Assembly (NCBI RefSeq): GCF_038502225.1
Contig: NW_027195230.1
Span: forward strand, 159,501-223,500
Length of the DNA: 64,000 nucleotides
Origin: Cherax quadricarinatus
Lineage: Eukaryota; Arthropoda; Malacostraca; Decapoda; Parastacidae
Reading direction: 5' to 3'
Below, piece by piece: positions 47,541 through 57,949 of the stretch. The number at the start of each line of letters is the position of its first letter. Position 1 is the first letter of the stretch. Below the pieces are notes generated by a model. It searched no databases. It saw only the letters and a list, made by a program, of their open reading frames with translations, and was not told the origin of the DNA. The position numbers and the translations under genes were made by a program.

Positions 47541-47559
47541 ACCTACCTTCATCTCCCTA

Positions 47560-48591
47560 TCTACCTACTCCTGATAACCTACCTACCTTGAGGTCTTGTA
47601 GTGTTTGGTGAATTTTTGTTTTCTTTGTAGTTTTTACAATTTTTGTAATATTGTGTTTTTGTAGAGCTTTTTTGTAGTGTCTTCACACAATCATAACTAG
47701 GCGCTAACCCCACTAGTGTCATAGAGCAATGGAGGGCACGATATGCTAAAGGTGTAATATGCCTGATAGTAATGATGTAGTAGTGCCATCTATTGGTGGT
47801 AGTCAGAATTACGCAGGTTATCAGTAATGGTGTTATAGTGCAGGTCAGGACAGTGACCAACCTCAAGTTCACTAAAGGTCAGTTGAACTTCACAGGTCGT
47901 AGAGGAGAGACGTGCTGCTCCTCTTCCTGCCGACCCGGCGGCTTTGCCGCTTCCTAAATAACGTAAGTATCGTCTAGTACGTATTTGTAAGTGCATCAGC
48001 AGAGTTGAGCTGCAGCTTCTGGTCCCCGGCACCAGTTGCAACTCCTGTTCCCCGTTACCAGTTTGCACACTAAATTATTAATATTTTGAGTTTTAATATA
48101 ATTTTTGGGGGGCCTAATGTCATAGAGGGGGGGATTGACCCTGTGGAGGGGTTTTGATGCGAGGAACTGGAGCTACTCCCCTTCCTCTGATCAAACAATA
48201 ACTCTCACACTAGGAGTTGCATAACCCATACTTCTGGGCTATATTTTTCCATTGAAAAATAACTTAGTGAAGGTCTCTTGATCTAAGGAACTTGCTCCTT
48301 GTGACCCAGAAAAGGCCTCCATGTAAACAAATTGTTAGTCATCAGGTTAATGTGTAAGAAATATTGATTAAAGAAAATAGTTTTACTATGTTAAACATTA
48401 ATGGGTATATCAGTCAGGCAGTAATGTTATTAGTTTACATTACATTAATGTTGGTCATAATGTTCCTGGTGTGGTAATTGCTGTGCCTGGCTGTGTTTGC
48501 CTCAACAGTAATCAGCACAGCAACACTGACCAGTTTGAGGAGTGGAGACAACCACACTAAAAAATGCTTTGACCCATAACATTGTGTTATA
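47560..48591. other. Unannotated sequence with a possible splice-donor-like site
   Basis: A less AT-rich block (47880-47960) ends with 'aataacgtaagtatcg', which resembles a 5' splice site. No reading frame or promoter supports an exon. Near 48120-48300 there is text of the 'ctcttgatctaaggaact' dispersed family. Confidence 0.25.
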
Positions 48592-48640
48592 CCTGGAGTA
48601 TACCTGGAGAGGGGTTACTCCAGGAATGTGGAGATGTAAC
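48592..48640 (-). mobile_element. LINE C tail fragment
   Basis: 'tacctggagtatacctggag' on the plus strand is the tandem tail of LINE C; little of the 3'UTR follows. Confidence 0.6.
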
Positions 48641-49024
48641 GGTTGGAGACGTCGTCCACTTGTAAGGTATTTCCAGGTTAGAAGTCCACTAAAGTTTGGT
48701 TATTGTAGCAGATAGTAATTGTATTAGGTGGTAGAGTGGCGGGGAGAGTATAGGAAAGATTGTAAGGAATTGATATCAAAAGTAGCTTAGTGGGAAGTAC
48801 ATATTAGCTTATCTCCCGACCAGAGGTGAAATATCTGGCCAGGAAATAATGAGGAATGTATTCTATAGGTTACCCTGAATGGGGTGGAGATAAAAATTGG
48901 AGAAATGGGTTGTAAAGCTTAGATTTGAAAAATGATTAAATTTTAGGAAGTGTTAGTCTAATATCTTGCAGCCTATACCCATCCTGCAAGAGTTTAGGAA
49001 GCAGAGATGAAATGTGTATGTGAT
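48641..49024. other. Unannotated sequence
   Basis: No feature recognised. Confidence 0.3.
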
Positions 49025-49225
49025 ATATCATGGCTCAGTTGGCAGCGGCCTCAACTGAAGAACTGGAATTCGATCGCGGGCACAAGTGGGCATGTTCCCT
49101 TATATCCATTAGTACTGTTCACATAAGAAAGGAGGAGCACTGCAGCAGGCCTACTGGTATGGGTCGCATCCTGGGGGAGTACAAATATCCTAATGAAAAT
49201 GTCATAATGTCGTCCTGACTTAGAA
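49025..49225 (+). mobile_element. tRNA-derived SINE fragment
   Basis: 'catggctcagttggcagcgg' resembles an A box and 'ggaattcgatcgcgggcac' a B box. The body includes 'aagaaaggaggagcactgca' and 'tatgggtcgcatcctggggg', the latter shared with SINE-V. Confidence 0.65.
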
Positions 49226-49450
49226 CATAAGAAAGGAGGAACACTGCAATAGGCCTGTTGCCCCTTACTGGGACAACTGGTTAATAATTACACTAAGATA
49301 ATTTAGTGTGATGAGGGTAATGCCAGAGGTCTTGATGCCGGGTGTAAGGAAAGCCTATTAACTCAGGCATGTCCATTAAAACAAATAAGAACACTGAAGC
49401 AGGCCTATTGACCCGTGTTAGGCAGGTCTAACTCAACTCTCTTGTCTGAC
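49226..49450 (+). mobile_element. Dispersed 'aacataagaaaggaggaaca' repeat fragments
   Basis: Two partial copies (49226-49290 and about 49378-49445) of text with 'cactgcaataggcctgttg' and 'ggcaggtc'. I recognise this as a common short repeat, family unnamed. Confidence 0.5.
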
Positions 49451-49764
49451 CTATTTTTAAAACTACACAACCAAAGTTTTAGCTCAACATGACGGGATAA
49501 ATTTTCCTTAGACAGAATATATATTATAGCCAGAAAATCAATAAGTCCTCAGAAATGTGGAATGTTTAATTAACCAAAATTTCCTATTTTCATTAGGGTC
49601 GTAAAGGACATGACCAAGTAATTTTATACTTTGAAGTCCCCAAAAATATTTAAAGTAGCATAACCTTGTGGGTTTAGTGCTTACAACTCCAGTCTGTATT
49701 AGAGCGTCTGGGGGGGGGAGCATTTGTTTTGCAATTGGGTTATACAGTGTATATTTACAGACTC
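49451..49764. other. Unannotated sequence
   Basis: No feature recognised. A G-run lies at 49711-49719. Confidence 0.3.
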
Positions 49765-52700
49765 TGTAGACTTATTGATCTTATCTAGACCCCCTTTATC
49801 CTACCTAGACCCCCTTGGTCTTACCTAGACCCCCCTTGATCTTACCTAGACCACCTTGATCTTACCTAGACCCCATGATTTTAAGTAGACCCTCTTGATT
49901 TTACCTATACCCTCTTGATCTTACTTAGATCCCCTTTATCTTATATAGAATCCCCTTCCTCTTGATCCTACCTAGACCCCCCTTGATCTTACCTAGACCC
50001 CTTGATCTTACCTAGACCCCTTGATCTTACCTAGACCCCTTGATCTTACCTAAACCGCCTTGATCATATCTAGATCCCTTGATCATATCTAGACCCCTTT
50101 GATCATATCTAGACCCCTTTGATCATATCTAGACCCTTGATCTTACCTAGACCCCTTGATCTTGCCTAGACTCCCTTGATCTTGCCTAGACTCCCTTGAT
50201 CTTGCCTAGACTCCCTTGATCTTGCCTAGACTCCCTTGATCTTGCCTAGACTCCCTTGATCTTGCCTAGACTCCCTTGATCTTGCCTAGACTCCCTTGAT
50301 CTTGCCTAGACTCCCTTGATCTTGCCTAGACTCCCTTGATCTTGCCTAGACTCCCTTGATCTTGCCTAGACTCCCTTGATCTTGCCTAGACTCCCTTGAT
50401 CTTGCCTAGACTCCCTTGTTCTTACCTAGACCCCCTTGGTTTTACCTAGACCCCCTTGGTTTTACCTAGACCCCCTTGGTCTTACCTAGACTCCTTGATC
50501 TTGCCTAGACTCCCTTGATCTTACCTAGACCCCCTTGATCTTAAGTAGGATCCTCTTGATGTTATCTAAACCCCCTTGATCTTACCTAGACCCCCTTGAT
50601 CTTAAGTAGGATCCTCTTGATGTTATCTAAACCCCCTTGATCTTACCTAGACTCCCTTGATCTTACCTAGACCACCTTGATCTTACCTAGACCCCCTTGA
50701 TCTTTAGGATCCCCTTGATCTTATCTAAACCTCCCTTGAGCTTACCTAGACCCGGCTTGATCTTACCTAGACCCCCTTGATCTTGCCTAGACCCGCCTTG
50801 ATCTTGCCTAGACCCGCCTTGATCTTGCCTAGACCCGCCTTGATCTTACCTAAACCTCCCTTGAGCTTACCTAGACCCGCCTTGATCTTACCTAGACCCC
50901 CTTGATCTTACCTAGACACACCTTGATCTTACCTAGACACGCCTTGATCTTACCTAGACACCTTGATCTTACCTAGACCCGCCTTGATCTAGACACTCTT
51001 GAACTTAAGTAGGATTCCCTTGATCTTGCCTAAACCTCCCTTGAGCTTACCTGAACCTCCCTTGAGCTTACCTAGACCCCCCTTGATCTTACCTAGACCC
51101 CCTTGATCTTACTTAGACCCCCCTTGATCTTACCTAGACCCCCTTGACCTTACGTATGATCCCCTTGATTTAACCTTTGATCTTACCTAGACCCTTTGAT
51201 CTTACCTAGACTCCTTTGATCTTACCTAGACTCCCTTGATCTTATCTAGACCCCTTGATCTTACCTAGATCCCTTGATCCTACCTAGACCCTCCTTGATC
51301 TTACCTAGACCCGCTTCATCTTAAGTAGGATCCCCTTGGTCTTACCTAAACCTCCCTTCAGCTTACCTAGACCCGCCTTGATATTACCTAGACCTCTTGA
51401 TCTTACCTAGACCCCTCTTGATCTTACCTAAACCCTCTTGATCTTACCTAGACCCCCTTGATCTTACCTGGACCCTCTTTGATCTTATCTAGACCTCCTT
51501 GATCTTACCTAGACTCATTTGATCTTATCTGGACCCTCTTGATCTTACCTAGACCCCCCTTGATCTTACCTAGACCCCCTTGATCTTACCTAGACCCCCT
51601 TTGATCTTACCTAGACCCCCTTGATCTCACCTAGACCCTCTTGATCTTACTTAGATCCCCTTTATCTTATATAGAATCCCCTTGATCATCTCTAGATCTC
51701 TTGATCCTACCTAGACCCCCCTTGATCTTGCCTAGATCCCCTTGATCTTGCCTAGATCCCCTTGATCTTGCCTAGATCCCCTTGATCTTGCCTAGATCCC
51801 CTTGATCTTGCCTAGATCCCCTTGATCTTGCCTAGATCCCCTTGATCTTGCCTAGATCCCCTTGATCTTGCCTAGATCCCCTTGATCTTGCCTAGACCCC
51901 TTGATCTTGCCTAGACCCCTTGATCATACTTAGACCCCTTGATCTTACCTAGACCGCCTTGATCATATCTAGACCGCCTTGATCATATCTAGACCCCTTG
52001 ATCTTGCCTAGACCCCATGATCTTGCCTAGACCCCTTGATCTTGCCTAGACCCCTTGATCTTGCCTAGACTCCCTTGATCTTGCCTAGACTCCCTTGATC
52101 TTGCCTAGACTCCCTTGATCTTGCCTAGACTCCCTTGATCTTGCCTAGACTCCCTTGATCTTGCCTAGACTCCCTTGATCTTGCCTAGACTCCCTTGATC
52201 TTGCCTAGACTCCCTTGATCTTGCCTAGACTCCCTTGATCTTGCCTAGACTCCCTTGATCTTGCCTAGACTCCCTTGATCTTGCCTAGACTCCCTTGATC
52301 TTGCCTAGACTCCCTTGATCTTGCCTAGACTCCCTTGATCTTGCCTAGACTCCCTTGATCTTGCCTAGACTCCCTTGATCTTGCCTAGACTCCCTTGATC
52401 TTGCCTAGACTCCCTTGATCTTACCTACACCCCATGATCTTGCCTAGACTCCCTTGATCTTACCTACACCCCATGATCTTGCCTAGACTCCCTTGATCTT
52501 ACCTAGACTCCCTTGATCTTACCTAGACTCCCTTGATCTTACCTAGACTCCCTTGGTCTTACCTAGACTCCCTTGGTCTTACCTAGACCCCCTTGGTCTT
52601 ATCTAGACTCCCTTATCTTACTTTGATCCCCTTGATCTTACCTAGACCCCCTTGGTCATATCTAGACCCTGGTTCTTACCTAGACCCCTTGATCTTGCCT

Positions 52701-53889
52701 AGACCACCTTGATCTTACCTAGACCCCCTTGATCTTACCTAGACCCCCTTGATCTTACCTAGACCCCCTTGATCTTACCTAGACCCCCTTGATCTTGCCT
52801 AGACCCCCTTGATCTTCCCTAGACTCCCTTGATCTTACCCAGACCCTCTTGCTCTTAAGTAGGATCCTCTTGATGTTATCTAAACCTCCTTGATCTTACC
52901 TAGACCCCCTTGATCTTACCTAAACCACCTTGATCTTACCTAGATCCCCTTGACCTTACCTAGACCCCCTTGATCTTACCTAGACACCCTTGATTTTGCC
53001 TAGGCCCCCTTGATCTTACCTAGGCCCCCTTGATTTTACCTAGACCTCCTTGATCTTACCTAGACTCGTATGATATTATCTGGACCCCCTTGATCTTACC
53101 TAGACCCCTTGATCTTACCTAGACCCCTTGATCTTACGTAGGATCTTGATCTTACCTAAACCTTCCTTGAGCTTACCTAGACCCGCCTTGATCTTACCTC
53201 GACTCCCTTGATCTTACCTAGACACTTGATCTTACCTAGACCTGCCTTGATCTTACCTAGACCCCCTTGATCTTTAGGATCCCCTTGATTTTACCTAAAC
53301 CTCCCTTGAGCTTACCTAGACCCGCCTTGATCTTACCTAGACCCACCTTGACCTTACCTGGACCCCCTTGATCCTACCTAGACCTGCCTTGATCTTACCT
53401 AGACCCCCTTGATGTTATGTATGATCCCCTTGATCTAACCTAGACCCCCTTGATCTTACCTTGACTCCCTTGATCTTATCTAGACCCATCTTGATCTTAC
53501 CTAGACCCATCTTGATCTTACCTAGACCCATCTTGATCTTACCTGGACCCCCCTTGATCTTACCTAGACCCCCCTTGATCTTACCTAGACCCCCTTGATC
53601 TTACCTGGACCCCCCTTGATCTTACCTGGACCCCCCTTGATCTTACCTGGACCCCCCTTGATCTTACCTGGACCCCCCTTGATCTTACCTGGACCCCCCT
53701 TGATCTTACCTGGACCCCCTTGCTCTTACCTGGGCCCCCCTTGATCTTACCTGGACCCCCTTGATCTTACCTGGACCCCCCTTGATCTTACCTGAACCCC
53801 CCTTGATCTTACCTGGACCCCCCTTGATCTTACCTGGACCCCCCTTGATCTTACCTGGACCCCCCTTGATCTTACCTGGACCCCCCTTG
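49765..53889. repeat. Large minisatellite, ~20-22 bp unit (left part, ~4.1 kb)
   Basis: The consensus unit is about CTTGATCTTACCTAGACCCC. Variant blocks are locally homogeneous: CTTGCCTAGACTCCCTTGAT units near 50164-50415 and again near 52060-52420, CTTGCCTAGATCCCC near 51720-51895, and CTTACCTGGACCCCC near 53590-53889. Around 190 units by length. On the minus strand nearly every unit holds AGGTAAGATC or AGGCAAGATC. Small frames within it are composition artefacts. Confidence 0.96.
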
Positions 53890-53927
53890 TTAGGTAAGAC
53901 ACATATGCAACAGTTAGACAACTTTAT

Positions 53928-53968
53928 TCCGAAACGTTTCGCCTACACAGTAGGCTTCTTCAGTCGAA
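53928..53968 (-). ncRNA. Hammerhead-ribozyme-like motif, left arm (copy e)
   Basis: The mirror of 54229-54269 with identical sequence: stem I, CTGAAGA, extra A, six-pair stem II with TGT loop, GAAAC, palindromic ACGU and U17. Confidence 0.68.
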
Positions 53969-54228
53969 TACAGAAAGTAGGCAGGAACAGTAGAGATGTG
54001 AAGACGATGTAATCAGTCCATCACCCTTAAAGTCGTAGAATTTGAGGTTGTCAGTCCCTCGGCCTGGAGAAGTTCAGTTCCATAGTCAGGAACTATCTAG
54101 ATAGTTCCTGACTATGGAACTGAACTTCTCCAGGCCGAGGGACTGACAACCTCAAATTCTACGACTTTAAGGGTGATGGACTGATTACATCGTCTTCACA
54201 TCTCTACTGTTCCTGCCTACTTTCTGTA

Positions 54229-54269
54229 TTCGACTGAAGAAGCCTACTGTGTAGGCGAAACGTTTCGGA
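54229..54269 (+). ncRNA. Hammerhead-ribozyme-like motif, right arm (copy e)
   Basis: Stem I TTCGA/TCGGA (five pairs including one G-T), core CTGAAGA (54234-54240), one extra A, stem II GCCTAC/GTAGGC with loop TGT, GAA, A15.1-C15.2/G16.2-U16.1 as minimal stem III, U17 at 54264. All invariant core bases are present. AATAAA begins 5 nt later and a TGTCGGT hairpin 53 nt later. The extra base after A9 and two-pair stem III match what is known for Penelope-like hammerheads, thought to act as dimers. Confidence 0.7.
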
Positions 54270-54343
54270 ATAAAGTTGTCTAACTGTTGCATATGTGTCT
54301 TACCTAACAACCTGTCGGTATTGTATACCATTTTGATGTTCAT

Positions 54344-54540
54344 CTGGACCCCCCTTGATCTTACCTAGACCCCCTTGATCTTACCTAGACCCCCTTGATC
54401 TTACCTAGACCCCTTGATCTTGCCTAGACCCCCTTGATTTTACCTAGACCCCCTTGATCTTACCTGGACCCCCCTTGATCTTACCTGGATCCCCCTTTGA
54501 TCTTACCTAGGCCCCCCCTTGAACTTACTTAGACACCATG
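54344..54540. repeat. Large minisatellite, right remnant
   Basis: About nine further units of the 49765 array (CTTACCTAGACCCCCTTGAT), decaying towards 54540. Confidence 0.93.
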
Positions 54541-54902
54541 GGAGACATGACGTGCGTGGCGCGCGAGCGAAAAAAAAAATATAAAAATTGACTTATTGGT
54601 ATAGAAAAATAGCTTAACTCGGGCAGCAAGAATCAATATCGTACGACGTTTCTACAAGGAATTAGTTATTTATATCATGTATGGTGACATATTCGGTGGC
54701 CATCATGACTGCTCAAATCCCGTTTTAGGAATTTTTCCTTTTTTTCTTATTCATTGTTTTCTTTCTAATATAGGCTATTTGGCATCATATGAGTATGGGC
54801 AGAGCTCATACGTGGACTTCCAGCCAATCAGGAATCGTCAGGGAACATTCCTCCTGCTTTGGGGAGTCAGGAGAAAATTCTTCATTTTTATGCTGTCAAC
54901 TT
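54541..54902. other. Unannotated sequence
   Basis: Starts with a short CpG-rich 'gcgtggcgcgcgagcg' and an A-run, then AT-rich. No feature recognised. Confidence 0.3.
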
Positions 54903-55060
54903 AATTCAATTCAATTCAAAGTTTATTCTCTATAAGGATTACAATGCTGAGTTTACAGAATTTGGTTATTGTGTGGTTTACATGTAAAATAATGATTACA
55001 GAGTGTACCACTAGAACACCTAGCATGGCTAGGCATTTCGGGCAGACATAGTTTAATTCT
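54903..55060 (-). mobile_element. SINE 3'-end fragment with (AATTG)n tail
   Basis: The minus strand has 'gcccgaaatgcctagccatg', then 'ggattgtaatcc'-like text, and ends in repeats of AATTG (plus-strand 'attcaattcaattc'). The 'cccgaaatgcc' text is shared with the SINE at 41262. Confidence 0.65.
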
Positions 55061-55569
55061 TAAGTTTAAAATATTACAAATTATGAGGTAAGTTGGTATT
55101 ATGGCTAAGTGACTAAATACTAGTTTGTGAGTTTAGCAATGTGAATGCTTTTGTTTTGGCACAGTACATAGTTTCAGTATTGGAGTATCACAGGATTCAT
55201 TATTTTAAGATTGAGATTAATATTTCTGTTTATGGTCAAATGGGTGAGTGATCTAATATGACATAATAAACATTATAAATGACATAAACATGATATATAT
55301 ACTAAGATTAGTAAAATAGTCCATAATATGGCGGGTGTATACCTGCCTTTTTTAATATAACATCATCTCCCCTCGTTCCTATAACGTGTTCTTTGGCATT
55401 GAATAAGAGAAAACGATATTTTGGAGAGGCTAACTACATTAGATTACCAGTAAACCCTGAAACAAACGCGATTTTATTTTTTTTTCCGAGACGGGAGGCC
55501 GGCTGGCGTTCGAGGCAATTATCTCGGAAGTAAATTATTGACTTGTTTCATGAAGCCCAGCCTTTATTA
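55061..55569. other. Unannotated AT-rich sequence
   Basis: No feature recognised. Confidence 0.3.
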
Positions 55570-55730
55570 TTGATTTTTTTTTATATTTTATTTAAAAACT
55601 CTCAGAATACAAATTGTACGCAACATGAAAATGTTGTCCAACATATGGACCATTGTCAAAACTTACACAAATTACATCAACACAATCCATACCACGCCAG
55701 TGGACACTATATCCATACACACTGATAACA
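55570..55730 (-). mobile_element. Tx1-like 3'-terminal fragment
   Basis: Plus-strand text 'tttttttttatattttattt' is the reverse of the Tx1-like TAAATAAAATATA-A(n) terminus. It is followed by 'cagaatacaaattgtac' and 'tgttgtccaacatatgg', similar to 57760-57830. Only the last ~150 bases of the element are present. Confidence 0.6.
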
Positions 55731-55734
55731 CTCT

Positions 55735-55953
55735 GTGGTCTGGTGGCTAAAGCTCCCGCTTCACACACGGAGGGCCCGGGTTCGATTCCCGGCGGGTGGA
55801 AATTCCGACACGTTTCCTTACACCTATTGTCCTGTTCACCTAGCAGCAAATAGGTAAGTTAGACAGTCCTCGATGACGCACTGACTTTCTTGGGTTATCC
55901 TGGGTGGCTAACCCTCCGGGGTTAAAAATCCGAACGAAATCTTATCTTATCTT
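55735..55953 (+). mobile_element. SINE-V copy with internal deletion
   Basis: tRNA-Val-like head identical to that at 15826-15890. Relative to that copy, about 80 bases are missing between 'agcaaataggta' and 'agttagacag'. Both breakpoints share 'aaata', so the loss may be a microhomology deletion. Ends with (ATCTT)n. Confidence 0.85.
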
Positions 55954-56061
55954 AAAACCTGAAAAGTGCAGGATGAGGCACCCTTGCCGCCACAAAATAG
56001 TGGCCCAACCCCTTCCCCTTAACTTAGTTTGCAACTAAAAAAAAACACCATTCCCCCAATA

Positions 56062-57564
<1,503 letters not shown>

Positions 57565-57606
<42 letters not shown>
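57565..57606. repeat. (AC)n microsatellite tail
   Basis: About 40 bp of AC at the 3' end of the preceding LINE A copy. Confidence 0.95.
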
Positions 57607-57607
<1 letters not shown>

Positions 57608-57749
57608 TATGAAAACTCATTATAAACTAAATCATTAAGTATCATGTTATTGTAAGACAGTTTTTTGCCCAACCATTTGATTATTTGCATACCAACTAAC
57701 AAAAGTCTTAGCAATGTCTATATGCACTATCCCAACTAGAGTTATTGTT

Positions 57750-57895
57750 ATAATTTATATAAAAACTTGCAGAATACACAATATTTACATTAACGTCCAA
57801 ATGTTGCCCAACACTTGGCCCAACATCAAAATTTATGCACAATACAACATCAACATAATCATCCCAATCCAGAGAACGCTAACCTATACACTCTG
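57750..57895 (-). mobile_element. Tx1-like 3'-terminal fragment, inverted next to the plus element
   Basis: 'cagaatacacaatatttac', 'caaatgttgcccaacacttg' and 'caacatcaacataatc' parallel 55600-55690. The terminal A-run is eroded. It lies directly upstream of, and opposite in orientation to, the Tx1-like element that follows. Confidence 0.5.
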
Positions 57896-57949
57896 ATTAC
57901 ACGGACTCGGATTACACGGACAGAGGTGTTGCAAAACGAACTGGGGTAA

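Larger units (their letters stand above)
53890..54343 (+). mobile_element. Penelope-like palindromic insertion 'e' inside the minisatellite
   Basis: A 454 bp insertion whose arms (53890 to about 54098, and about 54099 to 54307) are almost perfect reverse complements. The right end extends through TGTCGGTATTGTATACC. The 14 bp CTGGACCCCCCTTG occurs on both sides (53876-53889 and 54344-54357), as expected for a target duplication, although the target is itself repetitive. Each arm carries an intact-looking hammerhead motif, one per strand. No coding sequence. Confidence 0.8.

Noticed and set aside
47880..47960. Host first exon ending at a 'cgtaagtat' donor
   Set aside because: Only a single donor-like word; no frame, promoter or acceptor partner was found.
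49765..54540. CRISPR-like array (regular ~21 bp repeats)
   Set aside because: Units are contiguous without spacers, and the window is clearly eukaryotic.
55741..55800. Functional tRNA-Val gene
   Set aside because: The tRNA-like head is followed by SINE body sequence shared with several other copies and has no terminator directly after it; it is the SINE promoter region.
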